Below, piece by piece: positions 36,301-48,436 of a DNA stretch of 64,000 nt. The position numbers and the translations under genes were made by a program. The DNA comes from Austropuccinia psidii (Eukaryota; Basidiomycota; Pucciniomycetes; Pucciniales; Sphaerophragmiaceae). The stretch spans positions 74,188,696 to 74,252,695 of the forward strand of contig JALGQZ010000003.1 of the NCBI GenBank assembly GCA_023105745.1, given 5' to 3'. Numbering within the stretch: position 1 is the first letter of the stretch; each line of letters begins with the position of its first letter. The notes under the pieces were generated by a model. It saw nothing but the letters and a program-made list of their open reading frames with translations. It was not told the origin of the DNA and made no database searches.

Positions 36301-37410
36301 GGGAAATTGTCCATATGGATTGGGTAACTGGCCTACCACCAGGAGGTGACGGAAGCTATAATGCTTGCCTAGTAATTGTGGACAGATTCAGTAAAACTCC
36401 AATCTTTTTACCATGTCATAAAGATGATACAGCCATGGATACAGCTCTTCTGATATGGAATAGAGTAGTGTCATGGACTGGGATATTTCCAAATATCAGT
36501 AGTGATAGGGATCCCAAATTCACTTCAGCACTGTGGACAAATCTTCACCAATTATTTGGCACTAAACTGTCTTTCTCTACAGCCTACGGCCCACAAACTG
36601 ATGGCCTGGCTGAAAGGATGATCCAAACCTTAGAGGACATGGTGAGAAGAGTTTGTGCATATGGCCTTGAATTCAAATATTGTGATGGATTTACCCATGA
36701 TTGGTGTACTCTGTTGCCAGCACTGTAATTAGAATATAAAACATCAATCCATGCCAGTACCAATCAAACTCCTGCTCTTCTAGAAAAAGGATGGAACCCC
36801 AAGTTACCCCAAGATTCCTTGAGGTAAGATTTAATTGAAATACATCCCACAGCTGCTATCTTCAAAGGAATGCTAGACAAAGCTAGAAAGCATGCAGTAA
36901 GGTGCATGGAGGACTCTTGCATATGTTAAAGACACATGGGATAAATCACATGCAACTCCAGATTTCAAAGTGGGGGACCTAGTTCTTGTATCCACCACTA
37001 ACTTCAAAACATCAAAGGATGTAAAAATTTGCAAGACTCCTTTGCAGGACCTTTTGTCATTAAGGCCCTCCATGGAGAAAATGCTTTTGAAGTAGAGTGA
37101 TCTGAAGAACTTAGGAATAAGCATCCTACATTTCCAGTGAGCTTGATAAAGCCATATAAATCTAGTGATGCTGAAATATTTCCCTTGAGGAATAAAATTC
37201 GCCAAGCTATACCTCCTGTTGAGCCATCTGGAATTAAGAAAATTTCCAAAGTTCTCACAGGGAGAAAGTTGAGAACCAACAAAGCTAGGGAATAACTTGT
37301 TAGGTACAGTGACCCAACTTGTGAAGATGAATGGTTGCCAGAAAAAGACATACCTGAAGCTACTAACCTTCTGAGAAGGTTCAGACACACTAGAAATAAC
37401 ATTATTACAA
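29972..37410 (+). pseudogene. Gypsy copy 2 gag-pol (dead)
   Basis: One frame encodes gag, zinc knuckle, protease, reverse transcriptase, RNase H and integrase, as in the copy at 57728-63651. It is interrupted by stops ending at 30823, 31321, 32014, 33055, 35330, 36188 and 36728, by an LTR inserted at 33263, and by frameshifts after about 36840. Several of the stops arise by C to T or G to A relative to the younger copy. The zinc knuckle is altered (CNICQITNHFANTC) but keeps its ligands, and the RT motif YIDDI is present at about 33160. No activity is expected. Confidence 0.85.
33263..35058 (-). repeat. Solo LTR inserted in reverse in the RT region
   Basis: 1796 bp, reading TGTAAGGTG... to ...GGCTCACA, the exact reverse of a Gypsy LTR. 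It is flanked by the 5-bp duplication CCTTG (33258-33262 and 35059-35063). Removing it restores the RT frame seen in the younger copy. The internal region was probably lost by LTR-LTR recombination. Confidence 0.92.
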
Positions 37411-37438
37411 AGTAATATTCTTTTTTAGGGGGAAGGAA

Positions 37439-39204
37439 TGTGAGCCTTAGAGGTAATTTCATATACCCAAAAGACCACAAATACAAAATTAACATATAAA
37501 TATAAAATTATATTCAAAATTAAAAATTTAATTAAAATTTAAAAATAAAATCACATTCAATTTTGAAATTATAAAAATTACATTTATACTTGAAAAAATT
37601 AAGTAAAAATGAATTTTTAACAAAATTGTAAAAAAATAAATAAATTTACAAAAAAGTTGAATAAAAATTATTATAACTTTTCATCCAATTAATAAACATA
37701 TAAAAATTATTTCACCATTGAATTCCTCATCAAAAATCAGGTGGGGTCACCTCTGAGTGAAAATTTTGTAACTCAACTCTAAATAAGCTTAAATTAAGTT
37801 TTTAGTATTTTCTGTATGAAAATTGAAAATCCTCAAAACTTTTTTTAATTCACATCAGATGTAGTGTTAATCACCAAAATTTGTGTTAAAATTGAGGTGT
37901 TGTGTATATTTTAGACGTTATGAGGAATTAAAGTATTTTCAATTGAATTCAATTGAAATGTCAAAATGTGCACATGTATTACATAAGTGAACTTTGATTT
38001 ACATATGAGGTATCTATTATTACTGTATTGAACTGTACAACTCAATAGAATTACATATGTAAATTATAAGTATAATACATCATGAGGAATTAAAGGAAAA
38101 ATAAATTGGAAAGATTAAATTTGGGGGGGGAAAGGAACTCCAGCTCTAAGGGGGAGCTAGACCCCCAAACTCCTTGCTGACAGGCGTGCGGTGTCAAAAT
38201 TCATGCAAATGTGCATCACTTTTGGCCTGGAATTGAGCTACAGGGTCTGTGGACTCAATTGATGATGAGGTTTTGATACCAACTGGGGTAGTTTTAGCTG
38301 TTGCCAAGAGGGTAAAACTACCCTTAAGATAAAACAATCATAGTAAAAACAGTTTAAGCTGGTTTCTACGTCTCCTATGCACATTCTGATGTGTTTTGAA
38401 GGCTCTAGACCAGGTATTGCTATAATAATGGCTGATTTAAGTGTCTAAAATGGCTTAAACCAGCCCTTTTTTCATCTAAACCAGGGTTCGATGATGCCAT
38501 AATTGGCTTTTCTGATGTCAGATTGTTTTTCACGACTGACAAGAGTAAATTGTACTTTTAAAGTTAGAAAATTGATGGCTATAAAAGAATGTCTTCTTTG
38601 CCCCACTTTTCTCTTCATGTTAGAATCTTTTCCTTTTATAATTAGTTTAAACATTGTTAAACCAATCAATAAAAGATGCCAACCCCCTTTCTTAAATCAT
38701 TTTAAACCTTTTAACCACGTGAATAAATCATTATAATCATTGTTTGTAACTCTTATAATAATTTTTACCCCTGAACCACCCCAAAAGTGAAGTAAAGCAT
38801 CTTTCATCACTGTGAACTTTGTCACTCTGTTTCCAAATTCACTCTGGTCACTTTTGGGCGTGTTCTCTCTTTAATATTCTTTTTAAAGACTCTGTTCTTT
38901 AATTAATTGCTTGCAGTTCTTTGCTCAATTAATTCCAATTGAAATTGCTCTTGAAGAAATTTCTTTTGTAGCCTTAAAATATCTCTTGTAGAGTATTTTT
39001 TGGATACATTTTGATTGTTGGTAAAACAATAAATTTTTATAATATTATTGTTTTATACTAATAAATTTATAAACAATAAAATTGGTGTGTTTTCTCTTAA
39101 AAATACTATTTCTTACTATTTTTAATTGATTTTTACCTTGTACAAATTTTGAGGACAGGACAAGTACTTGATTTTTAATCACAGTTTCATATCCACACCT
39201 TACA
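37439..39204 (+). repeat. Gypsy copy 2: 3' LTR
   Basis: Runs from TGTGAGCCTTAGAGG to CACCTTACA, 1766 bp. It is followed at once by integrase sequence of a different Gypsy element (copy 4), into which this LTR was inserted. The following five bases AGGAG do not match the bases before 6583. Confidence 0.85.
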
Positions 39205-40270
39205 AGGAGACAGGAGTTACAATTCTTGCCTAGTATTAGTTGACAGATATAGCAAAACCTCAATGTTTTTACCATGTCACAAACATCATACAGCTATGGA
39301 TACAGCCATAATCATATGGAATAAAGTTATTAGCCATACAGGCTGATTTCAAAATATCATAAGTGATAGAGACCCAGAATTCACTTCAGAATTATGGACA
39401 AACCTCCATAACCTGTTTGGAACAAAATTATCATTCTCAACAGCTTACCACCCTCAAACTGATGGTCTAGCAGAAAGAATGATACAGACATTAGAAGACA
39501 TGATAAGAAGATTCTGTGCTTATGGCCTAGAATTCAAATATTCTGATGGTTTTACCAATGATTGGTGTACATTAATACCAGCTCTTGAAATGGCATATAA
39601 GACATCAATCAATTCTCCAACTGGAAAGACACCTGCAATGCTAGAAAAAGGATGCAATCCAAGACTCCCTTATGATGCACTTAAAAAGGATTTAGTGGAT
39701 ACACACCCAACAGCAAGTAGCTTCCAGTTAATGCTTGAAAAAGCAAGACACTATGCAAACAGATGTATGCAAGATTCTTTCAAGTATGCAAAAGACAGAT
39801 GGGATAAAATTCATAAACCACCTGACTTCAAAATAGGAGACTTGGTCCTAGTGTCAACTCTAAATTTTAATAAGATAAAAGGCCCAAAGAAATTGAGCAA
39901 TTCCTTTGCAGGACCATTTATGATAAAGGCACTACATGGACCTAATGCTGTGCAATTAGAGCTCACAGGTGTATTAATGAACAAACACCCAGCTTTCCCT
40001 GTAATTCTGATAAAACCTTACAGCTCAAGTGACAAGGAACTATTTCCACTAAGAAATAAACCGCCACTTGAAATACCCCCTTTAGAAGAAGGAGATGAAA
40101 AGAAAATTGTGAAAGTCCTTAAAGAAAGAAGGACAAGAAATTAAAAAGAAAGAGAATAGCTTTTAAGGTATATAAATCCAACTCAAGACGATGAATGGCT
40201 ACTTGAGAAGGATATAACAAATGCTGATAAGCTACTAAGAAGGTTCAGACATGAAAGAAAACCTAAATAA
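39205..40270 (+). pseudogene. Gypsy copy 4: integrase and chromodomain end of pol (partial)
   Basis: The frame starts mid-integrase (SYNSCLVLVDRYSKT) and runs through [25 protein letters not shown] and the C-terminal SH3-like and chromodomain-like part (DDEWLLEKDI). It is related to the main Gypsy family but clearly a separate subfamily. It lacks everything upstream because an LTR of the other family is inserted at 39204. Stops at about 39344 (TGA), 40142 and 40156 break it. The longest intact piece is 39479-40144. Confidence 0.8.
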
Positions 40271-40391
40271 TAGAAAAATAAAGCATTATTGAGCTTCAAG
40301 ACTAACAAAGTCTATTGAAGAGGTAGGACAGTGGATGATACCCTAATGAACTATATCAGATTGTGATACAATATTTTTCAGTGGTAGGGAA

Positions 40392-42141
40392 TGTGAGCCT
40401 TTGAGATATGACAACATATTCAAAAAGGTCACAGCAAAATTTCTGTAATAATTATACTTATGATATTATCTCAAAAATTAGTAAAATACCATAAAAAAGT
40501 ACAGAATCTGAATTAAAGCGGAATCTAATGAATAAACATGTGAAAAAAAATTACACCATTAGATTACTCATGGTAGAATACACATATGTCATTTTTATGG
40601 AATATCTGAAAAGTCAATAATTACTGAAGTATAAGTAATAATATCTTAGAAAAGGTACAAAACTTAATTTATCTCAGAAACCAATGAAACAACATGTGAA
40701 GTAAATTGGACCATTGGATTCTCCATAAATATTCACATAAAACAATTACAAAGCTAAGCTCTAAAGTCCATACTTAAGGAATTAAGCTGAATATATGCAC
40801 TTTTTGGTCAATGCATATATTCATTGTTTTTAGCTAATATCTCTTGAGATATACAAGATAGAGAGATAAACCAAACATAAATTCACCACATAACTACTGT
40901 AGGAGTACAGATATGAACTTTATTTCACAAGCTATAGACAAGGTTAAAACCTGTAAAGGATTATTGATTAAAATCAATAGAGCTGTTGACCACTTTGCTG
41001 TGAAAGTGGTCCAAACTTAGAAAAAGTGGACATTCAGATTCTAATAGTTCATAGGTGAAGAATGAAGTAATTCTAATTATAATATTCAAGGTATAACCCC
41101 TTGAAATCATGGTTTGAAGTTCAAAATATTAAATTTTGACAGAAAAGATGAGTTACAAGAAAGATCATCAAAAATAGAGTTTTGATTATGTAATGAGATT
41201 CTCTTGGAAGTTTAATAATGACATGCCAAGCTATCAGAATCCACTCTCAGAATAGCTTTAGCATGTATAACTTAAAATTTATTAATGATCAAAGTTTAAG
41301 CTTAAATTTGATAATTTATGATCACTCACTGTAATCTTATTTTAAGCTTAACAGTCATATAAGTGATAATACTGATGAATACTATTATATTATGATTAAT
41401 AATAACAAAATACACAAATTTTAGGCTTCTTCCAAGCCTATGATGTCATCAAACTTAGAGTTATAATGAGAACTCTGAATAATGGTGTAATAATGAGATA
41501 GGATGGTTTGATCATGATGCAATCATCACTACACCTTAAAGTATTGATCATTTCTAGTAGAACGCATCAGTAAACGTCTACTAGAAGCCTTCTGGACTCT
41601 AGAAGGCAGGTATTTACTATAAATAGAGCTCTTTTTACTCTATTTTCCCCTCAGACGCTTACAAAACACTAAATAATTAAATCAAAAAAAGGTAAATTCT
41701 TCATTCTTTATATATAAAAACTTTTATATTATTAAAGACCAAAGATCATTCTCTTATAATCATCAATCTTAATGTGATTACTTCAATTATCTAATTGTTT
41801 TGCTCAAAAATCTCTTTAAACTCTATTTCCATGTAAAATCAAAGACTACTTGTAATTACAGTTTGTATAAATTTTATTTAAATTATTTTGGTGTAAAATA
41901 TTTCAAAATTATTATATTAAGTGTTAAATTTAGTTTATTTTCTCTTTATTATTACTTTTCATAATTCTTATATTGATATAAATAGTATTTATATTAATAA
42001 ATAACTTTAATATTAGTAATATTATTGTTATTAATTTTTTTTTATTTATAAAGAACAATTTTTTACGCCTTTATTATTTGTTGGTAACAATAATAAAGTG
42101 CTTATAAATATATTTGTTTATTATATTATCTTTTTATAATA
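40392..42141 (+). repeat. Gypsy copy 4: 3' LTR, first part
   Basis: Begins TGTGAGCCTTTGAGATATG after GGTAGGGAA. It is interrupted at 42141 by the Harbinger-like element and resumes at 48287, giving about 1.9 kb in total. Confidence 0.75.
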
Positions 42142-42421
42142 GGGGGTGTCAAAGTCACCAAATTCCGCCTTAAAATAACACGGGATTTGGACCCCAAATC
42201 CCAACACTAAATCCTTGGTTTTTTATGTGTAAATCCCATGGCATTTTAACTGAGTCCCCTGGTATTTTGACCAAATCCCATGCATCTGGGATTTCAGCTT
42301 GAAACCTAACCCAAATTAGTACTCACAATTCATACCTGCACAACATATTCTTCTACACTCCATTTTGGACAATCTGACCGAACAGCTTACAGTCCATTTA
42401 TACTTCTTCATCCATATAATA

Positions 42422-43630
42422 ATGCCTCGATCCAAGGCAAGACAAATCAAGCTAGATATGAAAATCACCTCCAGCCTGCCTCATCCATCAGGTCACTTAA
42501 TACGTACAGATTATTTAACCAGATTTAATTGGCTTTCAGTCAAAGCCAATTTTGAGTCATGTTTTGGTACCAGTGGTTCAACATCTATTGGAAGACCTCC
42601 CTCATCAAATCAGCATGTATTTCAGCTTATGGCGATTGAGGTCAACAAAAAATCACGTAATTGACTAAACCTTAGTTCAAGAAGCATCTGAGATCGATGG
42701 CGAACATATAAAAAGAAATATATGGCAGCAAAAAAATCGAGAATTTAACTGGGGCTGGAATAACGGAAGAAGATGAGAGTAAAGGAATAAAGTCAATGAG
42801 TGAAAAGCTTGAAAGTATGTGTCCTTGCTATGCTGAAATGGATGCGCTCTTTGGCCACAAGCCCAATGTCACTCCGGTTGCAAGCTATGATTCACAAGCA
42901 AAAGACAGCTTAAATGGTGATGATGAAGATGTTTTGCCCAATAAGGTAAGCTATTGTCTCTTCCTTTTTTACCTGTGATAATTAAAGTTCATGTGCTTTT
43001 TAAAGGAGAATAATGGATTGGAATCACCTCTCAATCTTGTTCCTTTGGTTCAAGCGGAAAACCTTCAAGATGAATCAGTAAGTATGTTTATGCCTGATAC
43101 TTATGAAATCCATTGTTGATTATTTCTCCTTTGAACAGCAAATTAAATCCATAACGCATTCAACACAAAAGCGTAATCGAGCATTGACACCCAACTCGAA
43201 GGATAAGAGTGGCTCTAGGAAAAGGCCAATGGATATTTTTGCACCGACATATGCCAATTTGCTTGAATCACGGCAAAAGGGTATGTTTTGGAATTATGGC
43301 TACTCTGATCAATCCCACTGACTAAATTCATGATTTGTAGCCTGTGAAACCAGTGATAATTCTCGTTTGGAGTGGGACAGGGAGAGGTGGAATGAAGAGA
43401 AAGCAAGCAACATGGAAAAGCAACGGTTTGAAGAAGTCAAGTTGAAAAAGCAAATGGAGTTTGAGGAGAAGCAACATGCAAAGCAATATGAATTTGAAAA
43501 AGAAAAGTGGAATTGTGAATTGGAATTGAAGGAAAAGCAATGCCAGATGGATCTCACTATAGCGGCATTGTCATCAAGCAGGCCACTCGGGGAGCTGGAA
43601 CGCATTCTGGAATTAATCAATAAAAAATAA
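42422..43630 (+). pseudogene. MYB/trihelix-like accessory protein of the Harbinger element
   Basis: Starts MPRSKARQIKLDMK at ATG 42422. The first exon contains FNWLSVKANFESCFG and GRPPSSNQHVFQLMAIEVN. After a splice near 42656 come RWRTYKKKY, EKLESMCPCYAEMDALFGHKPNV and, in the last exon (about 43340-43630), a long charged coiled coil (EKQRFEEVKLKKQMEFEEKQ). I recall this arrangement from rust Harbinger elements, where the protein helps the transposase bind DNA and enter the nucleus. A base appears to be missing near 42743, putting KKSR and NLTGAGIT out of frame, so the gene is probably dead. Exon borders after the first are approximate. Confidence 0.65.
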
Positions 43631-43879
43631 CTTATTACATATATGTAATGTGATCAATTTATATGTGGTGCTTGTTCAATAAATCATATTTTTATGTTTA
43701 ATTATTGATCTTATGTCATTAAATCTAACTCCACTTTATTACCAAATGAAAATTTTAATGTTTACGCATAATTGGGGCACCAACTTGCAAGTTCAATTTC
43801 ATATGACATTTATTTGCAATTTCCGACAGATTTGAAAATTTGGGCAAGTTTTGCATTGAGAATTTATATGAAGTCTGTT

Positions 43880-45270
43880 CAAAAATCAAATTTGATGATG
43901 GCTTTTTTCCTTTTTTATGAAAATGTCATTTTATGGTTTTTTTTTTAATTTTTTCATCTTTTTCTATATGTTTTTTTTATTTTTTAGTTTGAAGGGTTTC
44001 AAATTTTAATTGGGCAATGTCCCTTGTTTTGTTGATTTTTGATTTTTAATTCTTAATTTTTAATTTTTTTTTAAAGTTGATTTTTTTCTTTAATTTCTTT
44101 TAATTTATTAATTTTTATTTTTACTTTTCACCTCTCCAATTTAAAAAAAAACACCTTTTTTTTTAATTTCAAATCTTAAATTTCACTTTTTTTTTTCATT
44201 TTTACTTTTCACCCCTCCCTCTTAAAAAAAAATCACCAATTTTGTTTAATTTTTTATTTTTAAATTTTATTTTTTAATTCTCAATTAATTTTTTTCTAAT
44301 TTTACTTTTCACCCTTCCCTCTAAAAAAACCCCACTTTTTTTAAAATTCAGGTAAGTGAATTTCTATTCTTTTTGTTTAATCACAACCATTTTTTGCTAA
44401 TTTTTTTTTATTTTTCTATAGGTAATCTTCTTTTTGTCTTTTAAAATTTTTTTATTCATTTTTTTGCACCTCCCAAACTCACCCACCCATCACCATCATC
44501 ATCCACAACTCACCCACCCATCACCATCATCATCCACAACTAACCCACCCATCACCATCATCATTCATCATTCACCTCCCAAAACCCCCCACCTAACTCC
44601 TAACCCCACCTCACTAACCCTGGAACCTCTCAAATAGGCTCCTGGGAGGTTCCAGGGCCTGAGGCCTTAAAATCACTCCAAATCAATTCCGAATCGATTT
44701 GGCGTCTTTTAACTTAATCATCATTCTAATGGCCCCTAGAGGCCATTAGAATGATTATTTTGATTTTTTTTTCATTTTTATTTTTTTAATTATATCATTT
44801 AATTAAAAAAAGATACTGATGATTTTTTTTTCTAAAATCCACATTCCTTTTTTTTCTTTTTCATTTCTGGAATTTGCAAACTGATTTCATTTTTTTTCTT
44901 ATTATTCATTTATTGAATTTGAATAATATCTTACTGATTTTTTTTTATTCATTTATTTTATTTCAAAAATCTTTGACCAATAATGATTTTTTTTTGATTT
45001 TTTTTAATCATTTATTTTATTTCAAAAATCATTTACTGATAATGATTTTTTTTTGATTTTTTTTAATCATTTATGTTATTTGAAAAATCATTTACTGATA
45101 ATGATTTTTTTTTTGATTTTTTTTCAAAAATCATTTACTGATAATGATATTTTTTTTCCTTTTTTTAATTTTTTGGGATAATAATCATTACTGACCCTTG
45201 ATTGATTTTTTATTTTAATTTTTGTTTCACTTTTTTTTTGTTCATATAGGGCAGGATTAATTATAAGAAT
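43880..45270. other. T-rich low-complexity tract inside the Harbinger element
   Basis: Long runs of T with ATTTTTT units, a CACCCATCACCATCATCATC microsatellite at about 44480-44570, and a four-fold repeat of TCATTTACTGATAATGATTT at 44970-45150. No gene. Confidence 0.7.
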
Positions 45271-45280
45271 TTATTTTGCA

Positions 45281-46633
45281 ATGTCATTTCATTTCCCATC
45301 CCTTCCATCATCCTTAAAATTCAAAAAAAAATCTCCTCCTCTCTCTCATTCTTCCAATCATTTTGATGATGTCATGGTTAGGACTAAACCAGACTCAGCA
45401 CATCATCAGAATGATTTGAAAGATGATGAAGCTCATATTACTCCTCTTGATGTCATGGTTAGGACTAAACCAAATATAGAACATCATGAGGATAATAATA
45501 CCAAATTAAATAATAAAAGAAAGCTCACCTGAAGCCAAAGACAACACATCCATGATTCAAAACAAATAATGTCTCACCTTTGCCATTCAGAAAAAGAATT
45601 TAAAAACTTTTCAACAATTTCGATTGACAAGAAATCTGCCAATGCCTCATGGTTAAAACTTCCATCACTTAACACTCTCCCCCATCCTTATATCCTCATT
45701 AATGAAACATCCAAGCTGTTTTTGCCTGTCATCATATATGAAATAGCCCCATTTGATAATTCTTCTGGCCACTCTCAAATGCTGCAAAACATCATCATGA
45801 CATTAATGTCCTTATCTCAAAATCAACAAGAAATTAAAACCAATAATCAACTCCAAGGTGGCATTATGAAAGGTATTGGGTTTTGATCTGGTTCTGATGC
45901 CGGAAAATCTGCAGGTGTGTGATATTTTTGGCATATTACCTTAATAATTACTGACTAATTACAAAATTATTAGGTGTTTACTCCAGAAAACCCGGTTTAA
46001 CTTCTCATCAAATTGAACCAAATAACAATCAATGGATCAAGCTTCATCAATATGATGAATTTGTTTACTCAAGAATCTCCCATTTTTCAAAATTAGCAGC
46101 AAATGAAAATTAATCATTAATGGAAGCAGCCCAATTACCCAACTTCAGTCAACTTGAATGGACTTCTGCCAATCCCAAGGAAGAATTCAAATCATTTACG
46201 AATGTCATTGTCACCCAAGATGGATTTTTCAATAAGCCACACAAAGATTTAAACGATCTCAATGCCTGGACTTAAGGTATATTTTCTTTCGTATCAAAAA
46301 TCAATTTCCTTCCACTTCCTACTGTCTTCACCCCCTCTGGACATGGCTTACACTTCCCCGAATTGAAAATGGAGATTGATTTTTCAAAAAAAACCTGGCA
46401 TCATGGAAATTCTTTGTAAGACATCAACAATGGTTCATCATACAACAAACCCACCTCCACAAATTATCAATCATGACAAAATTACTCATTTTGGATGTTC
46501 TTTTCAAATAAACCATAGATTGTTTAATGTAGGTGACAAATTCTTGAAAATGACACCCACTGAAATTAATTCAAGAGTCAATGGGTACTTTGAAAGAAAT
46601 ATGCAGGATCAAAAAAGAACTAAAAAATCTTAA
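45281..46633 (+). pseudogene. Broken unknown reading frames in the Harbinger element
   Basis: A series of open pieces with coding-like composition. The first (45281-45532) contains a duplicated motif, DVMVRTKP. The second (45569-45886) has HSEKEFKNFSTISIDKKSANASWLKLPSL. Others run at about 45975-46115 and 46120-46275, and the last (46376-46633) ends NHRLFNVGDKFLKMTP. Stops and frame changes separate them. I do not recognise the protein. It is not part of the standard Harbinger set, so it may be a captured gene. Confidence 0.4.
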
Positions 46634-46720
46634 TTGCAAATACTTTTATTTTATGAATAACATCTCCACTCCGTTGTATGCCAATAAATTAGGTTTATAA
46701 AACATTGGTCCTGATGAAAT

Positions 46721-47967
46721 TTACAATTGACTATTTTTCCATGCCAAAGTGATTGGTTTAATTTTTTCACGCATATTTAGCACATCTTCCCCAATGTCAT
46801 TGTTGGCCAGATTTTCCGCATGTGGTAGATCATCATCTTCATATAAATCAAACCACTCATCACCAATTTGAGCTAACATATTATGTAAAATCATGCAAGA
46901 CACAACCCAACTAACAAAATATTCAATTTCATGATTATCCCTCATTTGAATTTGCATTTCCCTTAGAGAAAACCACCTTCCCTTCAAAATTCCAATTGCA
47001 TGCTTGATTCTGACCCTTGATTTTGCTAGACAGTAATTGAAAGAACGGTTGTCTTCATTATGTGCTACAACTCCCTTATATGCTGGAACAACCCAAGGAG
47101 AGCTTGCATATGCGGAATCTGCAAGTAATTATTGATCCTTTTCATAAAACTCTTGAGGTGTTTGTGCTATTTTCATATGTTGATAGACATTCAAATCATG
47201 AAGTGACCCATTACAACCAACATGCACAGCAGTGAACTGTTTGTTGATATTGCAAACCAGTTGTATTGACATAGAATACCTTATATGTAAGCCATCAGTA
47301 AGATTGAAATAAAGAATAAAGATTCAACAGCTTACCTTTTTTTGCGATCAAAATATGCTTCACCATCATTGAGAGGACGTTGTGATAATGGTATGAGACT
47401 CCCATCAATAAACCCAATGCATCCAAGGAAGCCTTCTGCTTGCATTACTTGAGACATCTCTCTGTGTTGTTCTATTGTTGGCCACACAATCACTTTGCAC
47501 TTCAACTTCATTAATATCTGGATGACTCTTTGAGTGTACAACAGAATAGTCCCATGGCTAATTCCAAACAACATTCCAATCTTTCCCAAAGCAGCCCCAT
47601 TTCCATTTGATCCTAGCCTTGATAATGCCACAGCCAATTGGATGGCAGGATTGCGTTGTTTGTTTTGTGATGAGTTTTGAAAGGTTTTATCAGCTTGAAT
47701 TTGTGCAACCAGTTTTTCAAATGATTCATGTGTGGTCCTACATAGCTGTCGAAACTTTTCAGATGATAATGTCTGTAAATCATTCATCATATGCATGTAA
47801 TGAGATGGATATCTTCTACAAGGATTGATGTATCTTTGTGATGTTATCATATCTAATAAGATTATATCTTCCTGGATATCAGAATCACTATCAGAGCTGA
47901 GAGCATTGATGAACTGAAGTGAGTTCAAGGTCTGAAGTAAAGGTAGCCTTTGCAATGCCTTGGGCAT
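46721..47967 (-). pseudogene. PIF/Harbinger DDE transposase (inactive)
   Basis: Minus strand, first exon 47967 (ATG, MPKALQRLPLL) to 47336, 56-bp intron, second exon 47279-46721. The fold is recognisable: a helix-turn-helix-like region (LSRLGSNGNGAALGKIGMLFGISHGTI), first catalytic Asp in CIGFIDGSLIPL, second in GCNGSLHDLNVYQ, then LLADSAYASSPW and RIKHAIGILKGRW. The family usually has E where this copy has K (RI-K-HAIGILKG), so the third catalytic residue is lost. A TAA also interrupts DQ*LLADSAY near 47130. Both changes fit G-to-A or C-to-T decay. Confidence 0.85.
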
Positions 47968-48286
47968 GGTAAATGAAGAAAAGGCTGGTAGTAAATGCAA
48001 TTTGAAATCAAATAACTTAATAAATGATGAGTGTATTTAGATTTTATGCAAGAGAAGAAAATTTTTATGCAATTTAAAATGCCCTTACTGAGTTGTGTGT
48101 TTGAAAAATGTGCCTTTATGGGAAGCTAAAGGCGGGATTTGGTACCAAAAAACCTGTGTTTTTGTACCTCAAAATACCTCACCTCTTGAGGTGTGGGATT
48201 TCCCAAATTCCAAAAAATTAATGTGGGATTTTGGCAAAAAAAAACTTGGGATTTTGAGTGTGGGATTTGGTAACTTTGACACCCCC

Positions 48287-48436
48287 TAATATAAGCATTT
48301 TTTATGCCTTAATTATAATAATTCACAATTATTATAATTAATTTTATCTTATTATTCATTATTCATTAGGACATTCATAGTAGAATAAGTTAAATATTTG
48401 TAATATTTACTTATTGTTTCATAGTCAAACCTTACA
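48287..48436 (+). repeat. Gypsy copy 4: 3' LTR, last part
   Basis: Continues the LTR after the Harbinger insertion and ends AAACCTTACA at 48436, the terminus shared by the other Gypsy LTRs. Confidence 0.65.

Larger units (their letters stand above)
29253..37438 (+). mobile_element. Gypsy copy 2, internal region (inactive)
   Basis: Starts with a primer-binding-like TTTGGGGGCCCAGCC directly after the LTR and ends with a purine-rich tract (TAGGGGGAAGGAA) before the 3' LTR. It contains a spliced ORF1, a gag-pol frame with at least seven stops, and a reverse solo LTR at 33263-35058. The family is the same as the element at 55419, to which it is highly similar. Confidence 0.9.
42142..48286 (+). 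mobile_element. PIF/Harbinger-like DNA transposon, 6.1 kb
   Basis: Ends are inverted: GGGGGTGTCAAAGTCACC on the left and the complement of GGGGGTGTCAAAGTTACC on the right (about 25 bp). Subterminal GGGATTT(G) motifs repeat at both ends (42180-42300 and 48130-48265). Five bases TAATA flank both sides (42137-42141 and 48287-48291), although Harbinger elements usually make 3-bp TWA duplications. It carries a plus-strand MYB/SANT-like gene, a broken unknown frame, and a minus-strand DDE transposase, the usual two-protein set plus an extra. Confidence 0.85.

Noticed and set aside
38472..38736. Small frames repeated in each LTR
   Set aside because: They are shared LTR sequence, mutated between copies without frame conservation.
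44434..45056. Frames in T-rich and CCATCA repeat DNA
   Set aside because: Low complexity only.
42142..48286. Tc1/mariner assignment from TA at both flanks
   Set aside because: The transposase is clearly PIF/Harbinger-like, and the flanking match extends to TAATA.
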